A stretch of DNA of 64,000 bases from Owenia fusiformis (lineage: Eukaryota; Annelida; Polychaeta; Sabellida; Oweniidae): positions 16,538,822 to 16,602,821 of the forward strand of contig CAIIXF020000008.1 of assembly GCA_903813345.2 (NCBI GenBank), written 5' to 3'. Of this stretch, positions 33,705 to 44,879 are shown in pieces. A program made the translations under genes and the position numbers. Below the pieces are notes generated by a model, which did not search any database, had not been told where the DNA came from, and saw nothing but the letters and a program-made list of their open reading frames with translations. Within the stretch, counting starts at the first letter, position 1; each line of letters begins with the position of its first letter.

Positions 33705-34161
33705 TATATTATACTCGAGTGGGTTTGGAATAGATTTAACCTTTTCCACCTTTTTCAAAAGATAGGCCTATATACTGTAAAAGCACAATTTATATCTAAC
33801 ATTTTCCTAATATTCATTTATCATTTAGTTCTTTACAATTAAGTTGAAATATTTAAACATTTTAAAGAAAATTAATGTTTAAAATTTCAAATATTTAAAT
33901 TTTGGAAAATTCCCGGTAGCGGGATGAATATATTATATCTGCCCGTATTTTGCCTGGAGCGGAACATATCTATCCCAAACTCACCCAAGTATGAGATACA
34001 CATTTTGTCTTGACTCAAAATCTATATATTTTGAGCATGCCCTGCTATATCAGATGAGCTTAGATACAATGACCTTATATGCTGGTTTCAAAGGAATAAA
34101 AAATGAATTTTTTGTAGACCTTGCTTGCCAGATCGTATTCTTCCTTTTAAAATATGAAAGT

Positions 34162-34417
34162 AAAAAGCAGGTCTTTTGAAGTATTATCTATGAATTATAC
34201 TGCTTAATGGTTTATTATGACATGTGTCCTCCTCCATATTGAAATATATTGAATTCTTGTATGAGAAAGTACAAAGACAAGATTTTGAAAAAGCAGGTCT
34301 TTTGAAGTATTATCTATGAATTATACTGCTTAATGGTTTATTATGACATGTGTCCTCCTCCATATTGAAATATATTGAATTCTTGTATGAGAAAGTACAA
34401 AGACAAGATTTTGAAAC
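34162..34417. repeat. 126-bp tandem duplication
   Basis: Two consecutive, essentially identical copies starting AAAGCAGGTCTTTTGAAGTA, offset 126 bp. Located about 80 bp upstream of the last NDUFAF5 exon. Confidence 0.95.
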
Positions 34418-34493
34418 AATAGCTTAAGACCATGTTAACAGCTTAAAACGTGTATAAACTTTTTCTCACATGATAGTACATATACCTTTTCAG

Positions 34494-34670
34494 AAACGGC
34501 CTGCAAAAAGAGGCTCTGGCCAAGTTTCAATCAAAGACATTGATCATCTTGAAGATGTTACAAAGCAAGTGAGCAGTGATAGATACAAAACAGAGAACAT
34601 TGATGATAAAACAAAAGACAGTATTAAAGTATTACATAAACAAGATAATGATACTGAAAGAGAGAAATGA
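34494..34670 (+). CDS. NDUFAF5: NDUFAF5-like, last exon
   Basis: Starts after the acceptor CATATACCTTTTCAG. Encodes KRPAKRGSGQVSIKDIDHLE and then a hydrophilic tail to the stop TGA at 34668-34670. It joins in phase 0 to the exon at 32635-32717, giving SSQ-KRPAKRGS, which corresponds to the ESQARPAERGSATVSF region of NDUFAF5. The tail of about 40 residues (ending DNDTEREK) is longer and more charged than I recall for vertebrate NDUFAF5. The intron of 1.78 kb carries the hairpin, the mariner element and the 126-bp duplication. Confidence 0.85.
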   Translation, partial: KRPAKRGSGQVSIKDIDHLEDVTKQVSSDRYKTENIDDKTKDSIKVLHKQDNDTEREK

Positions 34671-35167
34671 TGAAATTTATTTATTAACTTATGACAGCTC
34701 TGAGTCAGTTCAAGAATGCATTTAAATATTCATGTATTGAGTATCCATAAAATGCGGTACATGACTTGTGTGGTTATTTACATGTAGAACTTTCATATCT
34801 GTGGTTACTTAGATATTTTATGACACCAACAAAAATACTGTTACTCAACTTACTTGGGACCCATCTTATTTCTCCAATTTTGCAGACTGAGAATTGCACC
34901 TTATAAAATTAAATTGCAGAGCAATCAAGCTAGGAATACTATCACAGATAATATGACTAAAAGTTTAGAATTAAAAATTGTCTTAAATTGTGGCAGTAAA
35001 AATATGATCCTCGATCAGGTTCTTATTCATTCTTCCTAAATTCTTTTCCAATTTTGTCAAATTTACCAATTAAACAGTATTAAATTAAGTAGAGAAACAG
35101 TAGTACCAAAGATAAATTTTAACCAATACAGCAAATAATAATCATGATATTGCAAATGTTTACATTA
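34671..35167 (+). other. 3' flank of NDUFAF5, no gene
   Basis: Probably 3' untranslated region then intergenic. No canonical polyadenylation site could be fixed with confidence. Confidence 0.4.
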
Positions 35168-35350
35168 AGTTTGTATTCGCAAATGCATCTAATGACTAGC
35201 GGCTACCGGATTAATTATTATTTTATGACCAACTCATTTAAATATGAATAGTACCTGTCACTTTTCCATTCATATTTAAATGAGTTGCCCATAAAATAGT
35301 AGGTTATTCCGTCAGCTGACAGGTGTTAGTTGCATTCGCGAATACAAGCT
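35168..35350. mobile_element. 183-bp palindromic MITE, copy 1
   Basis: The left half starts AGTTTGTATTCGCAAATGCA and contains GGCTACCGGATTAA and AACTCATTTAAATATGAA. The right half mirrors it (TTCATATTTAAATGAGTT, TAGGTTATTCCGTCAGC, TGCATTCGCGAATACAAGCT). Almost the entire element is an imperfect palindrome. No coding capacity. Confidence 0.85.
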
Positions 35351-36015
35351 AAGACTGAAATGTTTATTTATTTAAAATGTTCTATTTAATTATCAGTCTG
35401 GAAATATATCTATTTTTAGAGGACAAGTGTTTCTGAAGTTATGTTAAGTGAATGAGTTATTGCACAGTACCCAAATGTAAATAACTATATATTAATTTTT
35501 GCGTCTAAATACCTCCAATAACGCAGATGTGAGTAGGTAGTTACCAGATTCACCACCAGATGGCTCGTTCGGGTCAGATAGCATGGTGGGTATAGTAGAA
35601 AGTTCCCTTTAACTTAAATTACATCTATTTGTGTGGTTCAATTTTCATATAACCCTTATGTATCTAATAGTTATGCAAATTAAAATATGTTCAGTAAAAG
35701 AAAATGTTATTTGTCCAATACAAGATAAGATAATTCACTTTTTGTGATTTTGTAACATGGGGTCCTTGGGGAATCAACCCGAACAAGAAGTCACATTTTC
35801 CAATAAAAATTTTTTTCAAAGTTGATAGAAAATTTTCGAAACCATATTTCTAGATGTACTTTTACATGCAGATTTCATATATGACATCACTTAGACTGAA
35901 TTTTGAATATTTAATGACCTAAATCAAGATTATTTCTACTCGCATCTAGTCTATTTAAATCCAGATACAACAGATACAGGGATAAGAATTAAAAAACAAG
36001 TAGACTTTTAGTAAC
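35351..36015. other. no gene seen
   Basis: Non-coding AT-rich spacer between two MITE copies. Confidence 0.5.
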
Positions 36016-36166
36016 CTTGTATTTGCGAATGCAGCTAACACCTGTCAGCTAACGGAATAACCTACTATTTCATGGGTAACTCATTTAAATATGAAAAGTA
36101 CCATGCTGCTATTCCATTCATATATTATTGGTCATAAAATAGAAGGTTAATCCGGTAGCGGTTAGT

Positions 36167-37031
36167 TATCCCACCGAACGAAGTTCGAGAGGGATATAGG
36201 AAAGCCGTCCGTCCGTCCGTCCGTCCGTCCGTCCGTCTGTTTGTCCGGGCAATAACTCAAATACCGTTTTACGGATTTGATTCAAATTTTATAGGTTTAT
36301 GCCTTATGGGTGTAGGACCTCTGCTCGAGAAGGAATTTTCAATATGGCCACTGAATTTAAAATGGCCGCCATTTTTCGTAAAAAACGTAATCTTTGATAA
36401 CTCATATACCAGTGAACGGATTTGGTTCAAATTTTATATGCTGATGCCTAGGGACAAAGGAGTTTCGCACAAAAAGAGATTTTCAAGATGGCCGCTTAAT
36501 TTCAAAATGGCGGCCATTTTTCGTAGAAATATGTAATCTTTGATAACTCAAATACCAGTGAACGGATTTGGTTCATATTTTATATGATGATGCTTAGGGA
36601 CACAGTAGCTATGTTCGACAAAACATTTTCAAGATGGCCGCTTAATTTCAAAATGGCGGCAATTTTTCATAAAAAACGTAATCTTTGATAACTCAAATAC
36701 CAGTGAACAGATTTGGTTGAAATTTTATATGATTATGCCTAGGGACACAGTAGCTCTGTTCAAGAAAAAATTTTCAAGATGGCGGCTGAATTTCAAGATG
36801 GCGGCCCATATTCGTAAAAAACATAATCTTTGATAACTCATTTACCAGTGAACGGATTTGGTTCAAATTTTATATGATGATGCCTAGTTCACAATGGTAT
36901 AAACTAACTTTGTGCCAAATTTCATGCTTCTACCACAAAGTGCACAATTATTTCAACATTTACAGTAGCTATAATAAGCATAATATGTTTTGTTCGGTGG
37001 GATTTGCTACTCCGTGGAGTTGCTGTTTTTC
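36167..37031. mobile_element. nested element with 145-bp tandem array
   Basis: Begins TTATCCCACCGAACGAAGTT and has GTTCGGTGGGAT near its right end (about 36993), a short inverted repeat. Inside are seven CCGT-type tetranucleotides (36208-36238) and about four tandem copies, 145-146 bp each, of a unit containing TGATAACTCAAATACCAGTG, at 36395, 36541, 36686 and 36831. The translated shadow is repeat-derived, so I do not call a gene. Similar repeats are known widely in marine invertebrates. Confidence 0.8.
36208..36238. repeat. (CCGT)n microsatellite
   Basis: Seven consecutive CCGT units in the nested element, followed by degenerate copies. Confidence 0.9.
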
Positions 37032-37057
37032 TAGTTGCATTTGGGAATACAAGCTTA

Positions 37058-37592
37058 GATCGTGATCTGGAAAGAGAAACTTCTAGCAATATTAATCCAC
37101 CTCTGTTGCTACCTTTAGCTAGAAAAAAGGAATGAAATCAAAAATTTACTATATCAACATTTGGAAGTTCTGTCAAATCAACCCCATCTTGGTAAATAAA
37201 CTAAGGAAATTTGATATTATTCAGGAATTAGTCAACAATTATGAGAAATAAGTGGTCAAAAATTGCTAAAGAATTTGAAATATCTAAATACTTCAATTTT
37301 TCACATGATCATTATCTCTTTAAATGTCTGAGCAACTGAATTGAATCTAACTTAGCCTGGGCCAGTAGACTGAGGTCCTTGTAGGATCATTATACAGCCC
37401 TATTATTGGTATGTTGCCAGACCACTGTTGGTGATGAATGTGACAGTATCAAGATCTACAATCAAATTAAATACCACAATGTTTTTATGTTTCATAATCT
37501 CAAAAGTTCAAATGAAAATATTAGGATTGCATGTCAATTTTAGTAGCTCCCAGGTACTAAACCATTGGTCACTGTCTTATGATTATGCATAG
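37058..37592. other. no gene seen
   Basis: Non-coding; the right part should be intron upstream of the exon below. Confidence 0.4.
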
Positions 37593-37728
37593 GTTAATAG
37601 GTAACATCACCTACACAGTTACTGAGCCAGAACAGTGCACTAGTTTACTGCCTGATTGTATTGGCATGTGTGACTACACCCAGTTGCTAGATAAAACAGG
37701 AATTTACATAGAGGAACCATCAATAAAA
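37593..37728 (+). CDS. unidentified host exon
   Basis: About 136 bp open between an acceptor (GATTATGCATAG; an alternative AG lies at 37600) and a clean donor GTAAGTAG. Encodes GNITYTVTEPEQCTSLLPDC then IGMCDYTQLLDKTGIYIEEP and SIK. It has a normal protein composition with three Cys in a C-x7-C-x3-C pattern and ends on a complete codon at the donor. I do not recognise the protein. Lying about 3 kb after NDUFAF5 on the same strand, it may be from a following gene. Confidence 0.55.
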
Positions 37729-38869
37729 GTAAGTAGATACACTTTTCTTTCGGTTCTTTTATTTATGCAAAATTCAATGCTCTATATTTATTATTATATA
37801 CAGGCAAGTTTGCTCAATTTTCATCCATCCTGTTTAAAGCACTGAATATATTGGATAACTGGATATAGAATGTGATGTCATGTTAAACACTTTTAACATT
37901 TAATTAAGAAAATATGAAGATGCCATGTGCAACATACTGAATATTAATGGGACTACCAGTTTTTCTTTGGACCTTATGCCCTGGTCACATTTGCTCTGAT
38001 TTTCGCTAAGGCGCCTAGCTGATTGAGTATTTTGTTCACAATTTAATACAATATTGAACAAAACATTTAATCGGCTGGGCTGGCCGATGGATCGGAGCAA
38101 AAAAGTTTCCCTACTGTCACCTATCTCCATATTTGTGGATCACATTAACTTTCTCATTTACTGATTTGACAGTTTGAAGTTTTGTAGTGTTGAAAGGTTC
38201 TCCTTGAAGTAACCTAATTGAAATTTTGATTCAAGATTTAATTTTTAATCAAATTGTCCTTCAAATTGTCCATGTATGCTCAAATGATTGTCCAATTCAT
38301 ATTTTCTATCAAAACTACTCTCCTCTGCTGATGACTGTGTGTGCAATATTTTTTTTTTACTTTGTTTTTATTTATTTCATTAAAACATGATAACATTTGT
38401 ACATATTTGTGGCCGTGACACGTACATAGATATATAATTGACCACATTTAAAATCATTAATATAACTGTTGGTAGAACCAAGGTAAGTGAATGTTGATTT
38501 GCAGATCTAAATATCTGTCGGAATTAAAGTCTTTTCAGCAAAATTAGCAAATAATTATTTGAATTTCCTCATAGAGTCATAACAAGGGGTGAGCACATTA
38601 GAGAGATATATCTTCTAAAGGTTAATATGTGCATTGTTTACTCTGAACATGTTGGAAGTATTGAAGACTATATGTCCAATCACTTGGTTAGGGCTTATTA
38701 TTAGAATTGTATTGAAAACCTCCTAGCCAATCAGAGTAAATGTTCACTGCATTGAACATGCCATATTTGTCACAGAATGATGCAGCAAAAGAAATCATAT
38801 TTGAGCCATGGACTCGTTGATACTGTATTGTAACAGATCAGCCTAGCTGACACTAAGGGGCCCCCATTC
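37729..38869. other. no gene seen
   Basis: Intron or intergenic DNA; no further exon was recognised. Confidence 0.4.
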
Positions 38870-38979
38870 ATTAATGTTCAATGTCCCATTGAGTTCATAA
38901 TCGTCTATGAAACGGCTCCTATAGTGTCTCGTCCATCCAGACCTTTGATTGAGTCTTTTGCCACACATCAAACATTCTT
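38870..38979 (-). pseudogene. finger-gene fragment, 38.9-kb locus
   Basis: Minus strand reads LPPEECLMCGKRLNQRSGWT and RHYRSRF: a complete C-x2-C-x12-H first finger in the same setting (PPE.C) as the finger genes at 47.5 and 12.0 kb. The frame then runs into non-conserved sequence. Preceded by CTTCCCCCAG as in the 47.5-kb copy. Confidence 0.65.
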
Positions 38980-39032
38980 CTGGGGGAAGTTTAAATGAAA
39001 TAAATTTGATTTTTTTTTCTAATTCAGCCTAT

Positions 39033-39120
39033 ATTAATCTTCATGAAGTTCCGCCTCAAGAAGATGGACACCCTCTTCAAGGACCCTTCTCTCTCTCTGC
39101 GCAGATTTTAAGATATCATT
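39033..39120 (-). pseudogene. bZIP-like gene fragment, 38.9-kb locus
   Basis: Minus strand reads SAQRERRVLEEGVHLLEAEL then HED and stop. This matches the coiled coil of the 47681-48082 gene (REKAKRRALEEDVRLLEADL). The N-terminal half is not found. Confidence 0.6.
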
Positions 39121-39154
39121 TAATCTTAGACTGTTGATTTTGAGACTCTGACCC

Positions 39155-39480
39155 CTACGCTCAGGGATGTTAATGACCACCTTCGAGTAAAAATTTTCCT
39201 GTACAAGAGTATTGTGCCTTTCAAAAACTTTGTCAGGAATAGTGTTCTCAACATTTGCTTTTTGTATGTTATTTACAAGATTGTCCCATGGGTTATTATT
39301 TGGTGGATCCCTACTCCACTAAATTGATCCTGAAATTGTATTAATGATTAATTAAATAATAATAATAAAATAATAATAATTAAATTCCCCATTTAAAGAT
39401 TTTCATGACTTTCCAGCATTTTACACAAATATAAACTCATGTTCCTATGATTATCTGGGATATTATTGGTATTAGGTCTG
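39155..39480 (-). pseudogene. finger-protein C-terminal domain, 38.9-kb locus
   Basis: Minus strand reads CKMLESHENL, later WSRDPPNNNPWDNLVNNIQ and FERHNTLVQENFYSKVVI, a clear relative of the C-terminal half of the 46946-47575 gene (CKMLENHETF; RHVTLIRENFYSKVVL). TAA/ATT-rich microsatellite sequence (about 39350-39385) has expanded in the middle. It precedes a bZIP-like piece, consistent with the end of one cassette followed by the next. Confidence 0.65.
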
Positions 39481-39489
39481 ATATCCCCT

Positions 39490-39690
39490 CACCAAAAATT
39501 TCTCTATATCTAGAGACCTCTCTAGTAGCTAGTGTTTCACTAGTGATTTCTCTAGTTCAGTGTCTCTAGTAAATCACTAGAGAGTCACTAGTGACATTTC
39601 TTAGTTCTCTAGTGATCTCTACTTTCACTAGTGAATAGCTATCACTGGTAAATCTCTACTTTCAGTAGATTTACCATTAGTCCATTTACT
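39490..39690. repeat. CTAG-rich cryptic repeat
   Basis: About 200 bp made mostly of permutations of CTAGTGA, CTCTAG and CACTAG (for example TTTCACTAGTGATTTCTCTA, CACTAGAGAGTCACTAGTGA). No constant period. The self-complementary words could form hairpins. Confidence 0.75.
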
Positions 39691-42600
39691 AGCCAAAGGG
39701 TTGTAGTATACCGGTTTACAGTTATAATCCAAAATATGAATTGTAAAATGATAACTTCAGCATAGCATGATAACTTATTTCAAAAATTATGTCACAAAGC
39801 GTGGGTGTTGTTTTTTGTGTAAGATCAAGTTGTGTGTTTTGTCAAGTTTTTCTTAGGAAATTGAATTTATATTTGAATGGCTGTTTGTTTATTGACGTAA
39901 TTATTGAAATTCAATTAAAAGGGACGTATTGTTAAAGTACTCAAGAAGAACAAATTATGATTGTGTTTCTGTCAAAGTTTTTATTTTTATAATCTCCTTC
40001 CCGTATCTACCTTTTCAGCTCTCTTCCAAGATTTTTTCTAACACATTTTTTTACCCTCCACCAAATATATACTGAAGCGGGAACGTTCACCCGGTTCTTA
40101 TATTGAGACTGGGAGACGAGAATAGTATAGCGGGAGGGGTTAACAAGAGTAATTTATACCAACTCTAAAAGTCAGTCATGTAGCGTACCTTCCACATATA
40201 CTTACATACGACAAACTAATCCAATGTGTTTCAATAATGTATTTCCAGTATAATTAATTCCTTTAGTAAATTAGTACAATACAGCTTTGTATATCATATC
40301 TCCGGTAAACCTGAATGCTCATAAAATATAAATCTGTAGAACTTGTAGAGAGTTGTAAAACTGTAAATCTTGTAAAGGCTAAAATCTGTTCTCTCGCACC
40401 TTGTGATGACATTTTATATGGTATTTCCTACCCTTATGAGCCAATCATAACCATTCTCAGTCGAACGGATCATGATTGACAGCAAAGGGCAGTCTTAACC
40501 AAACAAAATGTCACCCAAAGGTGCGTACTGACCAGGCCACGTGTCAGTAAGATGATGAACTAATGAAACGTTGATTAAAAGAAACACAATAATGAAAACT
40601 ACGAGTATATGATCGTTCTGCTACAATACTTAAAAAATGTTTTCTGTAAAATATACATGTATAAATAGATATGTATTCTAACACTCATACATACGAATGT
40701 ATTGTTACGAAAATGGCTGGCTGCCTGTTAGCCAGAAAATATATAATATTTCTGTCACTCGATATCGAAAAATTATTCTTAAATTATGGTTGTGTGGTTG
40801 TTAACTCATGGTAGTGTATGCCGGCGTCTGTTTGTAGCGTAAAGGTTCGTGGGGTGAAAATATATCACCAAGGAAGAACATCTGAGTTAGATTATTACTT
40901 TTCCTTATTTATGACTCACTTAAGTGATTATTTACAATTTTGTTTCGACATCTTTGACCAGAATTAATTTGTATTCTTTATAATTATGGATGTGACCATT
41001 TATTCATCTCCAAATACACTTTCACTTTCAATCATAGTTCCATGGCTGAGAGTCTGTTTTCACTTTGGTTTTTAATAGATTTTTTTAATTTGTTATTTGA
41101 AAGGTCTTAAGTTAATGGACACTTAACATGAACAGATTTTTAGTAAAGATCGGCATATATCAAAAGTAATAAAAGAACATTAAATAATAATATTGCATGA
41201 CAGTGCAAATGAACGCTATACCCTGGGCTGTTGGCTACACACTATTCACCTATTACATGACCTTCTAAATTTGTATTGAATCTGAGGTTCATTAAGAATT
41301 CAAATATTGAGGTCATTAAATTATGATATTGAATGTGAAGAATTATTTCAGATGGTAGGTTTGAGAGTGGTTGCCAATCTGCCCAAGGTTGATGCTATTA
41401 AATCAATCACAAACAGATTAATTAAATCTACGTTGTTTATTTACAATTTGGCACTTGTGATCACCTTTACATATTGCTGTACCATAATTAGTGGTTACTG
41501 ACTAAATTGTAATAAATAATTTTAGTTCTACAGTTTCAAATGGAGAACATGAATTCTCTTGTCAATTTACTTAATTACAATAAATAGTTTTAATTCTAAT
41601 AATTTTAATTCTATAGTTTTGAATGGAGAACATAACTTCTTTAGTCAATTGACTAATTTGTAAGAAATAATTTCAATACTACTAATTTTCTAGATTCGTG
41701 AAAATAATAACATCCAGATTTCTAGATAGTGAAATTGTAGATTCATAACTCCTTCACACTAGTTTTCACAATGGAATGGGATGAAAACAAGTAACCTGCT
41801 CCAGAATTACATATATTTCATAACACCATCAATTTCTCTTAAAATATTTTGAAAATAATTGCTTTGTTCGCAAACATTGAATAATATATTGAGCTTCCCC
41901 ATAGAATTTAACCATATTAAATTGCATCATATATCAGGATCGAGGGAATAATCTACCATTACAATCAAGAAGGCATTATTAACAGTGTCTTATTCAAAAG
42001 CATATGATCAAACAACGCAACGAGCCTTTTTAAAATACATCGACTGTAAGAAATAAAAAAAATACAAAATATAAAAAAATTCAATTCTACTCCTATTTGA
42101 AATAAATTTTGTAAATTGATAGAAACTCACTTGTCTCCTCCTTGTGATTGTAGAGCCATGATTATTCTCTTCCAATTACAATTATTATATACAAATCCAC
42201 TACAAAAGCTTCTTTAAAGGGCAGTCCAAAGTACAAGATATTATAAACATTGATATGGGGATATTTCATGTTAGATAACAATTATGTCAATCATCATTTG
42301 ATATAAGAATTCTTTTGATGGCCCGTTATAATCTTAACCCTCAGACATTCTAGTTTGATTGGTAATATAAAAATGATGTTTCCAAAGTCATAAATTCATA
42401 AATGAATTATACATAATTAACACATTTAATAATTGCAATAATACACTCCCTCAGTAAAAATGCTTCAGTGGTTATTTTACAATCAATCATTCCAGCTTAT
42501 CTGTGCTGTGACTTAAAAAAATATAAGACATTCAATTTTATTTCCCTCAATATTGGATAACCTCATTGACAACATCCTTGCTGGCACCAGAACGCAATTA

Positions 42601-42750
42601 TGACAATTTATGGTACACTTAAACCAACAAAAAATCATAATCTTTCCCAATTTACATGAACTCATCAGATTCCTATACTGTATCTTTTACATAAAATTTG
42701 ATCCAAAAATACAGGAACATAAGCATTGATATGTGAACAAGTCACCATTG
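39691..42750. other. intergenic, no gene seen
   Basis: About 3 kb of AT-rich sequence. At about 41510-41690 a unit containing TTTTAATTCTA and AATGGAGAACAT recurs two to three times. No exon could be supported. Confidence 0.5.
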
Positions 42751-42759
42751 TTAGTACTT

Positions 42760-43560
42760 CAAAGTATCATAGTAACCAGGAAAGTTATCAACATTGTTAT
42801 CATTGTTGAAAAGAATGTTATCATAACTAAAGAGAAACGTTATCATAGTAATTTAGAAATTTTATCATCAGTGAAATGAAATGTTATCATAACTGAAGAT
42901 AAAAGTTATCTTAAGATATGAAAAATGTTATCATCAGTGGAATGAAATGTTATCATAGCTGAAGAGAAAAGTTATCTTAAGGTATAAGAAATGTTATCAT
43001 CATTGTTATCATCAGTGAAATGAAATGTTATCATAGCTGAAGAGAAAAGTTATCTTTAGGTATAAGAAATGTTATCATCATTGTTATCATCAGTGGAATG
43101 AAATGGTATCATAGCTGAAGAGAAAAGTTATCTTATGGTATAAGAAATGTTATCATCATTGTTATCATCAGTGAATTGAAATGTTATCATAGCTGAAGAG
43201 AAAAGTTATCTTAAGGTATAAGAAATGTTATCATCATTGTTATCATCAGTGGAATGAAATGTTATCATAGCTGAAGAGAAAAGTTATCTTAAGGTATAAG
43301 AAATGTTATCATCATTGTTATCATCAGTGAAATGAAATGTTATCATAGCTGAAACGAAAAGTTATCTTAAGGATTAAGAATGTTATCATTATTGTTATCA
43401 TTTGTAAAAGAAAAAGTTATCGTAGAATTTGAGAAATGTTATCATAGCTGAAACGAAAAGTTAGCTTAAGGATTAAGAATTGTAATCATCAGCAAAATGA
43501 AATGTTTTGATATCATTGCTGAAAAGAAAAGTTATCTTGAGAATAAAAAAAATTGTTATC
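42760..43560. repeat. 78-bp minisatellite with GTTATCAT motif
   Basis: GGTATAAG marks consecutive units at 42981, 43059, 43137, 43215 and 43293, exactly 78 bp apart. Each unit contains ATGTTATCATCATTGTTATC, GAAATGTTATCATAGCTGAA and AAAAGTTATCTTAAGG. More degenerate units extend both sides. Lies next to the 44-kb p53-cassette piece. Confidence 0.95.
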
Positions 43561-43795
43561 ACAGTTAAAATGAAATGTTATCCCCAATTGAAGTCTAACA
43601 AAAACGTACCAATGAAGTTATCCTGCACATCAAGAATTACATTTAGAACTATAATTATTAACCAATGCCGACCTTTTTACCCATTTTAGAAAATAATGTT
43701 ATCTTTCCGTAATGAATGAATCTTAAAAGGTTATCATCATTGTAACTTTGTGAACAACTTAAAAATAAACCAAAAATTCCAATTTTTGTAACATT
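43505..43795. repeat. direct repeat, left copy
   Basis: About 290 bp from the end of the minisatellite (GATATCATTGCTGAAAAGAA through TTTTACCCATTTTAGAA to CCAAAAATTCCAATTTTTGT). The right copy is at 45068-45492, so the two copies bracket the 43.9-45.06 kb cassette piece. Confidence 0.85.
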
Positions 43796-43864
43796 CCTCC
43801 CCTCTTTAAAACAATTGATGCTCCTGCATCAAGAAAATATAAACAACTGAGATTAAAAATAATT

Positions 43865-44315
43865 TCATATGTATTGCTTAGACCATTTATAGGTGGTACC
43901 ATCTGGCAGTGTAATAGTGATTTCTGAATCCTTTCCATTTTGTAATAAATTTTCATGACGTTTAAACATTTCACTAATGCTTTCCCTGGATGGTGAGATT
44001 ACTCTGTTTCTTCCCATCTCAGAGGCAGAGACCATAGAAGGTGCAACATTAGATTCTGAATCATGTGTAGAGATATTATCATCGCTCTGGTCTTCAGTAG
44101 GTATAGCATCATTTTCCTGCCCTACAGTGACAGAAGGTTCTTTGTTTAATAAATGGCACAGTTCCTTCTTATGATGTTTATACTGTTCAATGGAATGAAG
44201 TGGAATATTACATTTTGGGCAGGTGACATCTATGTCTTGATCAAAGTGCTGTTTAAAGTGTCTTGATAGATTACTCCTGGCTGAGAAGTTCTTATTACAA
44301 AGAGAACATCTATGT
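43865..44315 (-). CDS. C2H2-type two-finger protein, 44-kb locus
   Basis: Probably a 3' exon starting after the acceptor TATATTTAATTGTAG. The first finger HRCSLCNKNFSARSNLSRHF with KQH is a good C2H2. The second, CPKCNIPLHSIEQYKHHKKE then LC, is C2HC-like. An acidic Ser-rich linker follows, then the C-terminal motif ISEMFKRHENLLQNGKDSEI and DGTTYKWSKQYI, stop at 43865. The open frame of about 150 codons is intact, unlike the tandem copies. The motif MxxHExL...SxxxxxxxDGTxxxW aligns with the C-termini of the other finger genes. Probably a nuclear DNA-binding protein; targets unknown. Confidence 0.65.
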
Positions 44316-44352
44316 CTACAATTAAATATAGATAAGAGAGTCAAAACTAATT

Positions 44353-44805
44353 TTAAACGTACATGAAAGACCTGTTGCGTTGAGAAAATTTATATTGTAA
44401 AAAAAAAAATTCTAGGGTAAACTCAATGGCACTATCTGGAAACGCTGGAGGACTCTCATACCTTACTGGAGACATGGACGGCCGTTCCGGCAAGTCTATT
44501 GATATCAGCCTCCACTGTTGACTCATTCTAAGTCTATAATTTAAAAGAATGATGGTGTCATAAATATCAATTTGATGAAAGAATTTTATAACGGCTGGTG
44601 ATGCAACGTCGCCACCCTCGACAACCTGTACTCGGAAGTGATCGGGCCCAGGAAAATCTTTCACCGCTATATCCTCTCCATGAGACAATGGGAAGTCATA
44701 GGCTGATGTGTTGTCTGTAGTTGTTCCCCAAGGGTAGACAGGTGGTGTGGCTGGTTTTCTCTCTTCTGAGTGGGAAACTCGTTGTACGACCTTTTTCTTA
44801 GGCAT
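44353..44805 (-). CDS. p53-like protein beta, 44-kb locus (truncated)
   Basis: A 150-codon open frame with Met 44805, 12 bases after the acceptor TTTTATTTTTGTAG. MPKKKVVQR is a possible nuclear signal. PPVYPWGTTTDNTSAYDFPL and DFPGPDHFRVQVVE match the S1 strand region of p53 and of beta in the array. Next come YRLRMSQQWR (counterpart of NRLFIRAQAQWR) and PVRYESPP..PDSAIEFTLEF (counterpart of PRCDYEQLLDNSMSVTLEW). The loop holding the C176/H179 zinc ligands is replaced by a shorter stretch, and the frame ends before C238/C242 in an A-run. The second half of the domain and the tetramerisation domain are missing here, the finger gene following directly. Confidence 0.6.
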   Translation of the reverse strand: MPKKKVVQRVSHSEERKPATPPVYPWGTTTDNTSAYDFPLSHGEDIAVKDFPGPDHFRVQVVEGGDVASPAVIKFFHQIDIYDTIILLNYRLRMSQQWRLISIDLPERPSMSPVRYESPPAFPDSAIEFTLEFFFLQYKFSQRNRSFMYV

Positions 44806-44879
44806 AATGTTGAGTAGCTACAAAAATAAAAGTTAATTAAAGGTAATAAATAATGGGATAGTTAGCACTGGGTAATCCT

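Larger units (their letters stand above)
36016..37057. mobile_element. palindromic MITE, copy 2, interrupted
   Basis: Reverse-oriented copy of the 35168-35350 element: CTTGTATTTGCGAATGCAGC at the left, GGTTAATCCGGTAGCGGTTA near 36165, and the missing end TTGCATTTGGGAATACAAGC only after 37034. About 0.87 kb of unrelated sequence is inserted between. Confidence 0.8.

Noticed and set aside
36306-36536. 76-codon open frame in the nested 36-kb element
   Set aside because: It is made of the 145-bp tandem repeat (KMAAIF-type words) and has no independent support.
42760-43560. CRISPR-like array
   Set aside because: The repeats are head to tail without unique spacers and the genome is eukaryotic; this is a minisatellite.
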